In this document: positions 51,863-61,723 of the stretch, piece after piece
How positions within the stretch are numbered: the stretch's first letter is position 1
How the letters are laid out: every line of letters starts with the position of its first letter
Source of the DNA: JAHFPN01 sp963765745
Lineage (GTDB): Bacteria; Pseudomonadota; Alphaproteobacteria; Rhizobiales; Xanthobacteraceae
Assembly (NCBI GenBank): GCA_963765745.1
Contig: CAVXXM010000003.1
Location: forward strand, 310,001 to 374,000
DNA: 64,000 bases
Reading direction: 5' to 3'
Program-made: the position numbers and the translations under genes
The notes under the pieces: generated by a model
Databases searched by the model: none
What the model was told of the DNA's origin: nothing
What the model saw: the letters and a program-made list of their open reading frames with translations, nothing else

Positions 51863-53485
51863 TCAGTTTTTCGTCGCCAGGCAGGCGATGTCGCTCTTCT
51901 TGAGCAGTTCGCAGGCGCGCCGGGCGCCGGCCTCGTCGAGGCCGGCGAAACGCGCGCGGAACAAGGTGCTCGAGCCTTTGACGGTCTTTTCGGTATAGGG
52001 GGCGGCCTTGGCGAGCAGCGCGGCGAGCTTGCCGCGCGTCGCATCGATGCGTTCGCGCGCCTGGCGCTCGTCGGGGAAAGCGCCGACCTGAATCAGCCAG
52101 CCGCCGCGAACGTTCGCCGGAGCGCGGGTGGGGATCGAGGGCGCGGGCGGGGCGCTAACGGGTGCCGGGGTGACGACGGCCACGATTGCCGGTGCGGGCG
52201 ATGCAATAGTGGGGGCTGCAACGGGTGCTGCCGGAGCGGGGGTTGCGGTGGGTATCGCCGGAGCGGGCGTTTCGGTGGGTGCCGCGGCTGGAGCGGGCGC
52301 GACGAGTGCCTGCCGCTCGGCCGCGGGCTGCGGGCCGACGTTCCATTGCTGGATGACGGCGCCGGCCGGCGTCATGAGTGAGGTCGAGGGTACGATGCCA
52401 AGCGTGCCCGGCTTGGCGGTGCCCGGAGACGCGGGCTCGCCGCTCTTGCCGACGACATAGGTCTTCACCGGCGTCGGCCGGATCGGCTCCTCGGAGCCGG
52501 GGCTCGGTGCCGTAGCGGAGATCGGGGCGATTTCGACGGGCCCGGACGAAGCGACGCGCACCGGGCGCGCGGGCGTAGCCTCCGGCGCCTCGACGACGCG
52601 CGGTGCGGTGCGAGCGCCGGTGGACGCGCGCGCAAGGCTCGCCCGGATCAGCTCGCGCATGCGCGCATCGCGGGCGGCGGCGGTGTTGCCGCCGAGCACG
52701 ACGGCGACGACGTGGCGCTGGTTCGTACGCACACTGGAGACGAGATTGAAGCCGGATGCGCGCGTGTAGCCGGTCTTGATGCCGTCGAGGCCGTCGATCT
52801 TGCCGAGCAATTTGTTGTGGTTGCGGATGCCGACGCCCTGCCACTCGAAGCTCTTGATCGCGAAATAGCGATACTGGCGCGGAAAGCGGTCCTGGACCGC
52901 GCGGCCGAGAATGGCGAATTCGCGGGCGGTGGTGACCTGCTCGGCGTTCGGGAGACCGGAGGCGTTCTTGAAAGTGGTGCGCTGCATACCGAGCGCACGG
53001 GCCTTTTTCGTCATGAGCTGGGCGAAATTCTCCTCGCTGCCGCCGATGGCTTCGGCGATCGCGACCGCCACGTCATTGGCGGAACGGGTGACCAGCGCCT
53101 TGATCGCGTTCTCGACGGCGATGGTGTCGTCTTCGTCGAGGCCGAGCTTGGAGGGCGCCTGCGCCGCGGCGCGCGCGGAAACCTTGAGTTTGGAATCGAG
53201 CTTGAGCTTGCCCGCCTCGATCTGCTCGAACAGCAGGTAGAGCGTCATGATCTTGGTGAGCGAAGCCGGGTGGCGGACCGCGTCCGCCTTGGTCTCGTGC
53301 AGCACCTTGCCGGTCTTGGCATCGATGACGATGGCCGAGTAGCCGGTGTGCCAGCCCTGAGCCGGCGCGCGCTTGCGCGGGCGGGCTTCGGCGGGCGCGG
53401 CGAGCAGGGCGGCTGCGACAAGGGTCGCGATCAGCGCGAAGGCCGCACGGGCGCGGCGTGACCCCTCAAGACGCAAACGCAACAT
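51863..53485 (-). CDS. D-alanyl-D-alanine carboxypeptidase with C-terminal SPOR domain
   Basis: A 540-residue class A (PBP5/DacA-like) carboxypeptidase. A signal peptide (about 1-34) leads to the transpeptidase-type domain with SLTK (about residue 74), SAN and KTG motifs. A Pro/Ala/Thr-rich linker of about 150 residues follows, and the last 85 residues form a SPOR domain (GWLIQVGAFPDERQARERID), which binds denuded glycan at the division septum. It trims the terminal D-Ala of peptidoglycan. No frameshift. Confidence 0.93.
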   Translation of the reverse strand: MLRLRLEGSRRARAAFALIATLVAAALLAAPAEARPRKRAPAQGWHTGYSAIVIDAKTGKVLHETKADAVRHPASLTKIMTLYLLFEQIEAGKLKLDSKLKVSARAAAQAPSKLGLDEDDTIAVENAIKALVTRSANDVAVAIAEAIGGSEENFAQLMTKKARALGMQRTTFKNASGLPNAEQVTTAREFAILGRAVQDRFPRQYRYFAIKSFEWQGVGIRNHNKLLGKIDGLDGIKTGYTRASGFNLVSSVRTNQRHVVAVVLGGNTAAARDARMRELIRASLARASTGARTAPRVVEAPEATPARPVRVASSGPVEIAPISATAPSPGSEEPIRPTPVKTYVVGKSGEPASPGTAKPGTLGIVPSTSLMTPAGAVIQQWNVGPQPAAERQALVAPAPAAAPTETPAPAIPTATPAPAAPVAAPTIASPAPAIVAVVTPAPVSAPPAPSIPTRAPANVRGGWLIQVGAFPDERQARERIDATRGKLAALLAKAAPYTEKTVKGSSTLFRARFAGLDEAGARRACELLKKSDIACLATKN

Positions 53486-53607
53486 CGAACCGCCCGTTCC
53501 CTGACAGCGCTCTGGAGGCGCATAAGTACGAGGAACGCAGTTAGAAAACGGTAAACCCGCCGGAGCTCAAAAAGCCTTGCAGGAGAAAGACTTGGAAACA
53601 CTGCTTG

Positions 53608-53653
53608 TGCGATGCAACATTTTCTTGACTTTCATGTTGCAGCGCACTATTTA
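53608..53653 (+). promoter_or_regulatory. phaP promoter with paired inverted operator-like sites
   Basis: TTGACT at 53625-53630 and TATTTA at 53648-53653, spaced by 17 bases, are a plausible promoter. TGCGATGCAACA at 53608-53619 and TGTTGCAGCGCA at 53635-53646 are inverted copies of one 12-mer with a single mismatch and flank or overlap the -35/-10 region. The TGC-rich type is what I recall for the polyhydroxyalkanoate repressor PhaR. Confidence 0.5.
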
Positions 53654-53741
53654 GGCTACAGAGCGACGCAAGAAGCGCCGCTCGTCCAACCCAAGACGAG
53701 GCAGCGCCCGGTCTTGCGCCGGCGCGATAGAGGGAAATCCA

Positions 53742-54080
53742 ATGTTCGAGAATTTCGAGACGATCCAGAAGCTGAACAAGGACAATGCGGACGTCGCGCT
53801 GAAGAGCTTCGGTGCGGTGTCGAAGGGCGTGCAGGCGATCGCGATCGAGTTCGCCGATTACTCCAAGAAGTCGTTCGAGAACGGCACCTCGGCCTTCGAG
53901 AAGCTGGCCGGCGTCAAGTCGCTCGACAAAGCGATCGAAGTGCAGACCGACTATTTCAAGACCGCCTACGAAGGCTTCGTCGCCGAGGCGACCAAGATCG
54001 GCGAGCTCTATGCCGATCTCGCCAAGGAGACCTACAAGCCGCTCGAAGGCGCGATCTCCAAGATCAATTCCGGCAAGTAA
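53742..54080 (+). CDS. phaP: Phasin family protein
   Basis: A 112-residue phasin, a small amphipathic helical protein that coats polyhydroxyalkanoate granules. The whole chain is helical; ALKSFGAVSKGVQAIAIEFA, YSKKSFENGTSAFEKLAGVK and DKAIEVQTDYFKTAYEGFVA are the repeating phasin pattern. Length fits the Phasin_2 type. AGGGAAATCC precedes the ATG. A strong hairpin ends the transcript. The upstream paired sites suggest control by the PhaR repressor. Confidence 0.93.
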   Translation: MFENFETIQKLNKDNADVALKSFGAVSKGVQAIAIEFADYSKKSFENGTSAFEKLAGVKSLDKAIEVQTDYFKTAYEGFVAEATKIGELYADLAKETYKPLEGAISKINSGK

Positions 54081-54106
54081 TCACGCAGCTTCATCGCGTG
54101 AATACG

Positions 54107-54140
54107 AAAAAGCCCGGCCGTATGGCCGGGCTTTTGGTTT
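54107..54140. terminator. Bidirectional hairpin terminator after phaP
   Basis: AAAAGCCCGGCC-GTAT-GGCCGGGCTTTT followed by a GGTTTTTGG tail on the plus strand and preceded by A's, so it can end both phaP and the converging TadG-like gene. Confidence 0.85.
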
Positions 54141-54173
54141 TTGGAAGGCCGCGAAGGAGAGCGGCCGCGGCCT

Positions 54174-55775
54174 TTATTGCGACAGATGCATGTCGGCGAG
54201 TTCGGTGGCGATCTGTTGGAACGTCGTGACGATCTGAGACCCCGAGGTCAGCATAAAGAACTTGGTGGCATCTGTGGCACAGTTCTTCAGCACCGTGGAG
54301 GTCGGATCGCCGTCGGTATTGACCTGCACCGTGTAGACGATGACTCCGGTGGCCTTGACATTGGCGCAGGTAATCGCCTCCCGCGCGTCGATCGACGACG
54401 CGGATGTGTACCAGCGGTCTTGTGTGTTCAGACCGTCGCTCAGCAGGATAATGGCCTGCTTGTACGTGTAAGAGGGATCCGACGGCGGAATGGTGAAGGG
54501 CGCGCTGGTCAGGGTCTGCCAACCCCAGGCCAATCCGATCGCCTGGTTCGTGTTGCCGGCCGGCACCAGGGCGTTGATCTTGTTGGTCAGCGCGGTCCAA
54601 TCGTAGCTCAGGCCCATGACCGTCATCGTCGCGGGCAAGAGGAATATTGCTCGGCCGGGAACAGCGTGCCGGGGGCTGAGGGTGCCGTATTCTTCGTGTC
54701 GTAATCGGCGGTCCCCACCGGGTCCTTATTGCGGTCGGTAATGCAGCCATTCCAGGTGCTGCGGGCTGTCGCTGCAGGGGTGCCTGCAGGGCGCCAAGTG
54801 TGCTGCCTGCAGACCTTGCTGCTGCCGCTGCCTCCGCAGTAACAGTCGCTCGTCGTTCCGCAGCTCGCGCTCGAACCGGTTGAAATCGTCACGCTACGAT
54901 AGCAGCCATTGTAGTAGATGCCGACTTTGGCCGCGACCCTCGCGCCGTTATCGAGGCCCGGGCAGATGTAGCCGCTAAAGGTGCCGCTCGAAGGAATGGT
55001 AGTCGTCGTCGAGCTGCCGGTCGTCGGGGTGCTGGCGCAGCGGAAACCGTGGCTCGAATTGGTGAAGGGACAGGTGGAGCCCGGCCCGGTCTGGGCCCAG
55101 GTAGTCCGGTTGGCGCTGCTGGCGAGCCAAGTAGCCATGTATGGCGGCGGAGCCTCCCATTCCGTAAAGTCGACCCAGTTCGCGTTCCAGTTCGAAGTCG
55201 CGACGGCCACGTCCTTGTTGAACGGCACGATCGACACATAAACGTCGCCGTTCACCACTGCGGCGTTCTTGAGCTGGGTGAGCAGGTTCTTTGTCGCGGT
55301 CTGCATCGCCGACATTTTGCCGGCGCTCGACATCGATCCGGTGACGTCGAGCACGAGCGCAACGCGCAGCCGGGTGTTGCCCCATTTAATCTCGGAATGC
55401 GCGCTGATCGGAAAGGAGGTGACGCCGAGCACGCTGATGAGCTCGGGCTGGTAGTAGCCGTGGGCCTCGATATTGAGCTTGCCGACCGTTGCGGTGATGT
55501 TCAGCGTAAGATTGGTGATCGGGGTCAGGCCCATATTGGCCTTGAACCACTCCATGCCACGGGCATCGAGCTCGGCTCTGCGAAGCCGGCATGATCTTGG
55601 CCAGAGCCAGGCCGGTGGCATCGACCGCAGCTTGCAGGGTCACGCGCTGGGCGCTCGCCATGCTGTAATCGACCGCGGCGCCCATCGACCCGATGACCGG
55701 GATGAGCGCAAAGGCGAACAGAATGGCGATATTGCCCTTCCGGTCGGTGAGAAAGCGACGCAACAAGCTACGCAT
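54174..55775 (-). CDS. TadG-like pilus-associated protein with vWA domain, first of two, two frameshifts
   Basis: About 535 residues. The N-terminus (DRKGNIAILFAFALIPVIGS) is the TadE/TadG type anchor helix; a vWA domain follows with the metal site in LVLDVTGSMSSAGKM and, further on, IILLSDGLNTQDRWYTS. Between them sits an insert of about 120 residues rich in Cys, Ser, Thr and Gly. Frame changes near 55572 (SQS then ELDARGMEW, one extra C as in pccA) and 54630 (one base lost). It probably belongs to Flp/Tad pilus assembly or to surface attachment; no other tad gene is in the window. The paralogue is at 55967. Confidence 0.8.
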
Positions 55776-55966
55776 GATCTGGCTCCTGGTTTGGGGCCAC
55801 GATGCGCGATCTTCGTTGCGCGACTATTGATTCGATGTTGGATTCGCCCGTTTACTTCTAAGAAACCGGCGGGGTGGTTAACCAATCGTCGCGAAACCCT
55901 TGGATTTGCAAGGGATTCGGAGCGACGCGGGCGCGGCCCGGGGCAGACCCCGAGCCGCGCCTTAGT

Positions 55967-57430
55967 TCATTGCGAGAGATGCAAGTTCGAAAGTTCCGTG
56001 CCGATCTGGTCGAACGTCGTGATCATCTGCGACGCGGACGTCAGCATGAAGAACTTGCTCGAATTGGTGGCGCAGTTCTGCAGCACCGTTTGGAGTCGGA
56101 TCGCCACCGGTATTGACCTGCACCGAGTAGATGACGACGCCGGTCGCCTTGACGTTGGTGCAGGTAATCGCTTCCCGAGCATCGATCGACGCCGCGCTGG
56201 TGTACCAGCGGTTCTGGGTGTTCAGGCCGTCGCTCAGCAAGATGATGACGTGCTTGTAGACGTACTCCGGATCCATCGCCGGTACGGTGAAGGGGCCGTT
56301 CGTCAGAGACTGCCAGCCCCATGCCAATCCGATCGCCCTGGTTGGTGTTGCCGGCCGGCACGAGCTCGTCGATCTTCTGGTTCAGCGCGATCCAGTCGTA
56401 GGTCAGGCCCATCATCCTCGCCGGGCAAGAGGAATATTGCTCGGCCGGGAACAGCGTGCCGGAGACCAGCGGGTTCGGCGCCGTGTTCTTCGTGTCGTAA
56501 TCGGCGGTCCCGACCGGATCCTTGTCGCGGTCCATGATGCAGCCGTTCCAGGTGTTGTGGGCGTTGGGGGTCCAGACGCCCGTGAAGGAGTAAATCGGCG
56601 TGCTCGACCAGATGCCGCCGTTGTTCTGGCATGAAGTCTGACCTGTGTATTGCGGCTTCGAGCACCTGTAGAGATGGGCTCCCTCGCAGGAGTTCCGGTT
56701 GGTGAATTGCGTTGCGCATACAGTTGTGCCCACGCACGCGCAGGTGCCGTCGCAGGGCGTCCCAGCTATTGAGCGCTTCGGTTCCATTGGGCTCGAGCCA
56801 ATCAAATTTGACCCAGTTCGCGTTCCAGTTGGCCGGATCTACGGCCACGTCCTTGCTGAACGGAATGATCGACACATAGACGTCGCCGTTCGTGGTGGCG
56901 GCGTCCTTGAGCTGGCCGAGAAGGTTCTTGGCCGCGGTCTTGAGCGCGGTCATTTTGCCGGCGCTCGACATCGATCCGGTGACGTCGAGTACGAGCGACA
57001 CGCGCAGCCGCGAGTTACCCCATTTGACCTCGGTCTTGGTCCCGACCGGGAAACTGGTGATGCCGGCGACGTTGACCATGATCGGGTTATAGACGCCGTA
57101 TGCGGACAGGTTCATCTTGCCGGGCGTCAGGGCCGGGGTGATCGTGAGCAGGATGTTGAGAACGTCCGTCTCGGTGTAGTTGGCGAAGAAGAATTGCGTG
57201 CCCTTCGTGTTCAAGTCCGCCAGCGTCGTGCCGCCCGGGAGTCTGGACAGGAACAGGGCGGTGGCGTCGAGCGCCGCCTGCATCTTGGTGCGGGCGAGAC
57301 TCGCGCGGCTGTAGTCGATCGCGGCACCCATCAGGGCAAGGATGGGAATGAGCGCGACGGCGAACATGACGATCATGCTGCCCTTTTGATTGGACCAGAA
57401 GCCTTTTTGATTCGACCAGAAGCGCTGCAT
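55967..57430 (-). pseudogene. TadG-like pilus-associated protein with vWA domain, second copy, three frameshifts
   Basis: About 485 residues when joined. It begins MQRFWSNQKGFWSNQKGSMI, in which FWSNQKG is duplicated, then the anchor helix (MFAVALIPILALMGAAIDYS), the vWA metal site LVLDVTGSMSSAGKM, a cysteine-rich insert (CDGTCACVGTTVCATQFTN...) and the C-terminal half IILLSDGLNTQNRWYTSAAS. Against the first copy the shifts near 56748, 56336 and 56089 are each one extra base (a C, a G and an A). Same direction as the first copy, separated by about 190 bases. The type pseudogene reflects three indels; it may be intact in the cell. Confidence 0.8.
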
Positions 57431-57738
57431 GGCATTCTCCGCGGGTGTTTTGCACGCGGGAATCGGGGTCTCGTTTCCGGTTCCGGCGTGTCTCTACCGG
57501 CGGAGCATCGGGGTGGCGGGTAAAGGTAGGATTTTTTCGGATGCGAAAAACAGCCTCATTGTTTATTGAAATAGTCACCATCGGCCCTACATCCGGGCCT
57601 TGCGGCACGGCCTCTGGCCGGGCTGGAAAGGGCTGATCCGCCAAACTAATATGCGCGAGCCGCAGGCTGCCTATGGCCTTGCGGCGGCCAGAACCCAAGG
57701 GGGTGTAGGGCCATGTGGGACGGATCGAACGTCTAGCG

Positions 57739-58095
57739 ATGCACAACGATTGGCTCAGGCCCCGCATGGGCAATGACGACCGGCCGCGGCGCGACGATAG
57801 CCTCGGCACGGCGGTCGTCACGCGCACCAAGGTGCAGACCAAGCGGCCGGCGCTCTACCGGGTGTTGCTGCTCAACGACGATTACACGCCGATGGAGTTC
57901 GTGGTGCATGTACTGGAGAAATTCTTCAGCAAGAGCCGCGAGGACGCCACACGAATCATGCTTCATGTGCATCATCACGGGGTGGGGGAGTGCGGGGTGT
58001 TCACCTACGAAGTGGCGGAAACAAAGGTCACGCAGGTTATGGACTTCGCCCGCAAGCACCAGCATCCTCTGCAATGCGTGATGGAGAAGAAGTGA
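57739..58095 (+). CDS. clpS: ClpS adaptor
   Basis: A 118-residue adaptor that delivers N-degron substrates to ClpA. LLNDDYTPMEFVVHVLEKFF (about 51-70) and HHHGVGECGVFTYEVAETK (about 83-101) are the core with the substrate pocket (Asn-Asp, Met, His). ATG 57739 was chosen; ATG 57766 (MGNDDRPRR) and a GTG at 57715 are alternatives. It precedes clpA by 19 bases, the standard order. The 308 bases upstream (57431-57738) show no gene; they hold the promoters of clpS and of the TadG-like genes. Confidence 0.94.
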   Translation: MHNDWLRPRMGNDDRPRRDDSLGTAVVTRTKVQTKRPALYRVLLLNDDYTPMEFVVHVLEKFFSKSREDATRIMLHVHHHGVGECGVFTYEVAETKVTQVMDFARKHQHPLQCVMEKK

Positions 58096-58114
58096 CCCGG
58101 CCGGAATCGAACTG

Positions 58115-60565
58115 ATGCCCAGTTTCTCGCGCAGCCTCGAGCAGTCCCTGCACCGCGCGTTGGCGCTCGCCAACGAGCGTCATCACGAGTACGCGACGCT
58201 CGAACACCTCTTGCTTTCTCTGCTCGAGGATCAGGACGCGGCCGCGGTGTTGCGCGCTTGCAATGTCGACATCGAAAAGCTCAAGCGCAACCTCGTCGAA
58301 TATATCGACGGCGAGCTCGACAACCTGGTCATGGAGGCCGACGAGGACTCCAAGCCGACCACCGGCTTCCAGCGCGTGATTCAGCGCGCGGTGATTCACG
58401 TGCAGTCCTCGGGCCGCGAAGAGGTGACCGGCGCCAACGTGCTGGTCGCGATCTTCGCCGAGCGCGAGAGCCACGCCGCGTATTTCCTGCAGGAGCAGGA
58501 CATGACGCGCTACGACGCCGTGAACTACATCAGCCACGGCATCGCCAAGCGCCCGGGCATGTCCGATTCGAAACCCGCGCGCGGCGTCGACGAAGAGACC
58601 GACACCAAGATCGGCGACGACGGAAAGAAGAAGACCGACGCGCTCGAGGCCTATTGCGTCAATCTCAACAAGAAGGCGCGCGACGGGAAAATCGATCCCT
58701 TGATCGGCCGCGATACCGAGATCAGCCGCACCATCCAGATTCTATGCCGCCGGCAGAAGAACAATCCGCTGTTCGTCGGTGAGCCGGGCGTCGGCAAGAC
58801 CGCGATCGCCGAGGGGCTGGCGCGCCGGATCGTGCATGGCGAAGTGCCGGAAGTCTTGAAGACCTCGACCGTGTTTTCGCTCGACATGGGCTCGCTCCTG
58901 GCCGGCACGCGCTATCGCGGCGATTTCGAAGAGCGGCTGAAGCAGGTCATCAAGGAGCTCGAGGCCTTTCCGAACTCGATCGTGTTCATCGACGAGATCC
59001 ACACGGTGATCGGCGCCGGCGCCACCTCGGGCGGCGCGATGGATGCTTCTAATTTGCTCAAGCCCGCGCTCGCGTCGGGCTCGCTGCGCTGCATCGGCTC
59101 CACGACGTACAAGGAATACCGGCAGTATTTCGAAAAGGACCGCGCGCTGGTGCGCCGGTTCCAGAAAATCGACATCAACGAGCCGTCGCCCGAGGATGCC
59201 GTCGAAATTCTCAAGGGGCTGAAGCCTTACTTCGAGGACTTTCACAAGCTCCGCTACACCAACGAGGCGATCAAGGGGGCGGTCGAGCTGTCGGTGCGCT
59301 ACATCCATGACCGGAAGCTCCCGGACAAGGCGATCGACGTGATCGACGAGTCGGGCGCGGCGCAGATGCTGGTGCCCGAGGGCCGGCGCAAGAAGACGAT
59401 CGGCATCAAGGAGATCGAGGCGACCGTCGCCACCATGGCGCGGGTGCCGCCCAAGACCGTCTCGAAGGACGACGCGCAAGTGCTCATCAATCTGGAGGCC
59501 GGGATCAAGCAGGTGGTCTACGGCCAGGACAAGGCGATCGAGTCCCTGGCCTCGGCGATCAAGCTCGCGCGCGCCGGACTGCGCGAACCGGAAAAGCCGA
59601 TCGGCGCCTATCTCTTTTCCGGCCCCACCGGCGTCGGAAAAACCGAGGTGGCCAAGCAACTGGCGCTGACGCTCGGGGTCGAGCTGCTGCGCTTCGACAT
59701 GTCCGAATACATGGAGCGCCACACGGTCTCGCGCCTGATCGGCGCGCCGCCCGGCTACGTGGGCTTCGACCAGGGCGGTTTGCTCACCGACGGGGTCGAC
59801 CAGCACCCGCATTGCGTCTTGTTGCTCGACGAGATCGAGAAGGCGCACCCGGATCTATTCAACATCCTCTTGCAGATCATGGACCACGGGAAGCTCACCG
59901 ACCACAACGGCAAGCCGGTCAACTTCCGCAACGTGATCCTGATCATGACCACGAACGCGGGCGCGTCGGAGCTGGCGAAAAACGCCTATGGCTTCACGCG
60001 CTCGAAGCGGGAAGGGGACGACGTCGAGGCGATCACCCGCATGTTCTCGCCGGAATTCCGCAACCGGCTCGACGCCACCATCACGTTCGCGCATCTCACG
60101 CCGGCGATCATCAGGCGGGTGGTGGACAAGTTCGTGCTGCAGCTCGAGGCGCAGCTCGCCGACCGCAACGTGACCATCGAGCTCGCCGACGAAGCGAGCG
60201 AGTGGCTGATCCAGCACGGCTACGACGAGCAGATGGGCGCCCGGCCCATGTCGCGCGTCATTCAGGAACACATCAAGAAGCCGCTCTCGGATGTGCTGCT
60301 GTTCGGCAAGCTCAAGGACGGCGGCCACGTGCGCGTCGTCTTGAAGGCCGACGAGAAGGGCGAGAAGTCGCTCGGCTTCGAGTTCCCGGAAGGCCCGGTC
60401 ACGCCGCGGCCGGAGAAGGTCGTCGCCAAGCCGAAGCGCAAGCGCCCGGCGCGGCGCATGGGCGCCAAGCCGAAGGCGAAGAAGCCGGGCGGTTCCGGCA
60501 CCGGCGGTCCATCCTCGCCGAAATCCGGCAGCCCGGTGCCGAAGGTTCCGCTGCGCACCAGTTGA
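58115..60565 (+). CDS. clpA: ClpA, ATPase of the ClpAP protease
   Basis: An 816-residue AAA+ unfoldase. The N-domain (residues 1-145) binds ClpS. D1 has Walker A GEPGVGKTAIAEG and Walker B FIDEIHTVIGAG; D2 has GPTGVGKTEVAKQ and LLLDEIEKAHPD. ClpP-contacting IGL-type loop would be in D2. The C-terminal 70 residues are basic and proline-rich (RPARRMGAKPKAKKPGG). Complete, no indel in 2.45 kb. Confidence 0.96.
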   Translation: MPSFSRSLEQSLHRALALANERHHEYATLEHLLLSLLEDQDAAAVLRACNVDIEKLKRNLVEYIDGELDNLVMEADEDSKPTTGFQRVIQRAVIHVQSSGREEVTGANVLVAIFAERESHAAYFLQEQDMTRYDAVNYISHGIAKRPGMSDSKPARGVDEETDTKIGDDGKKKTDALEAYCVNLNKKARDGKIDPLIGRDTEISRTIQILCRRQKNNPLFVGEPGVGKTAIAEGLARRIVHGEVPEVLKTSTVFSLDMGSLLAGTRYRGDFEERLKQVIKELEAFPNSIVFIDEIHTVIGAGATSGGAMDASNLLKPALASGSLRCIGSTTYKEYRQYFEKDRALVRRFQKIDINEPSPEDAVEILKGLKPYFEDFHKLRYTNEAIKGAVELSVRYIHDRKLPDKAIDVIDESGAAQMLVPEGRRKKTIGIKEIEATVATMARVPPKTVSKDDAQVLINLEAGIKQVVYGQDKAIESLASAIKLARAGLREPEKPIGAYLFSGPTGVGKTEVAKQLALTLGVELLRFDMSEYMERHTVSRLIGAPPGYVGFDQGGLLTDGVDQHPHCVLLLDEIEKAHPDLFNILLQIMDHGKLTDHNGKPVNFRNVILIMTTNAGASELAKNAYGFTRSKREGDDVEAITRMFSPEFRNRLDATITFAHLTPAIIRRVVDKFVLQLEAQLADRNVTIELADEASEWLIQHGYDEQMGARPMSRVIQEHIKKPLSDVLLFGKLKDGGHVRVVLKADEKGEKSLGFEFPEGPVTPRPEKVVAKPKRKRPARRMGAKPKAKKPGGSGTGGPSSPKSGSPVPKVPLRTS

Positions 60566-60617
60566 CGCGAGTTCCGCCTCTGTCTTCCCACGCGGTTGCT
60601 CATGCAATCGCTTCGCT

Positions 60618-61373
60618 TTGTCGGCAGTGATCCGCCCCAACCCATCCAAAGAACACGTCCCGCCGCCCGGCGACCGCCACTGGATCGCCCAGGGCATGCG
60701 CGCGGGCATCCGCTCGCAACAGGGCTATGTGCTGTGGGCGACGTTCGTCGGATTCGGCGGGCTGGTGCACGACGCGAATTTTCCGCTCGGCGCGGCGCTG
60801 CTCTCGACGATCCTGATCTGGGCGATACCGGCGCAGGTGCTGCTGATCGAGGGCTATGGGGCCGGCACTCCGGCGGCGGCGATCGCGCTCGCGGTCGGGC
60901 TCTCCTCGGCGCGGCTGTTGCCGCTGGTGGTTTCGATCCTGCCGTTTCTGCGCTCGAAGCGCGGAATCGCGGCGCAGTTCTTCGCCGCACATTTCATCGC
61001 CATCGGCGCTTGGGTCGAGGGCATGCGGTTGCTGCCGCCCTTGAAGGCCGAGGCACGACTCCCGTTCTTCTTCGGTTTTGTCGCCACGTTCGTCACCGGC
61101 GGGCTGATCGCGACAATAGCCGGGTTCGCGCTCGCCGGATTTTTGCCGCGGCCGCTCGCGCTCGGGCTCCTGTTCCTGACGCCGATCTCGTTCCTGCTGG
61201 CGCTCGCGCGAAACTCGCGCGACATGGTGGACGTGCTCTCGCTGATTTTTGGGCTCGCGCTGGCGCCGCTGTTCGCGGTCTATGGCGGCACGCTCGACCT
61301 GTTATGGACCGGGCTCGCCGGCGGCACGGCGGCTTGGGCAATCCATCGCTTGCGCAAGCGGAGGCGGAAATGA
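60618..61373 (+). CDS. azlC: AzlC-family branched-chain amino acid exporter, large subunit
   Basis: About 251 residues with seven to eight helices; the AzlC core ATFVGFGGLVHDANFPLGAA and PAQVLLIEGYGAGTPAAAIA are seen. With AzlD it exports branched-chain amino acids and analogues. No ATG is near; a TTG at 60618 or a GTG at 60627 would start it, so the exact start is unsure. The stop overlaps azlD by ATGA (61370). Confidence 0.88.
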   Translation: MSAVIRPNPSKEHVPPPGDRHWIAQGMRAGIRSQQGYVLWATFVGFGGLVHDANFPLGAALLSTILIWAIPAQVLLIEGYGAGTPAAAIALAVGLSSARLLPLVVSILPFLRSKRGIAAQFFAAHFIAIGAWVEGMRLLPPLKAEARLPFFFGFVATFVTGGLIATIAGFALAGFLPRPLALGLLFLTPISFLLALARNSRDMVDVLSLIFGLALAPLFAVYGGTLDLLWTGLAGGTAAWAIHRLRKRRRK

Positions 61374-61723
61374 GCGCGCTGTTCGACGGGGCGCTGTGGC
61401 CCTATTTGCTCGTGGTGCTCGCCGGGTTCTTGCCGACCGAAATCTGGCGCTCGCTCGCGGTCGTGCTGGCGCGCAATCTCGACGAGGAGAGCGAGTGGCT
61501 GATCTATGTGCGCGCGGTGGCCACCGCGATCGTCGCCGCAGTGGTGGCGCGGCTGGTGCTGATTCCGGGCGGCGATCTCGTCACGGTGCCGCTCGGGGTG
61601 CGGCTCTCGGCGGTCGCGGTCGGGCTCGGTTTCTTCTTTTTCGTTCGCCGGTCGCTGCTGCTCGCGGTTATCGCCGGCGAGGCGGTGCTGATCGCCGGCG
61701 CTTGGTGGTACGCGGCGCACTGA
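61370..61723 (+). CDS. azlD: AzlD-family small subunit
   Basis: A 117-residue membrane protein with three to four helices, LVVLAGFLPTEIWRSLAVVL and AVATAIVAAVVARLVLIPGG among them, partner of AzlC. It is translationally coupled to azlC by an ATGA overlap. Its last 56 bases overlap, tail to tail, the C-terminus of the YjbR-like gene on the other strand. Confidence 0.88.
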   Translation: MSALFDGALWPYLLVVLAGFLPTEIWRSLAVVLARNLDEESEWLIYVRAVATAIVAAVVARLVLIPGGDLVTVPLGVRLSAVAVGLGFFFFVRRSLLLAVIAGEAVLIAGAWWYAAH

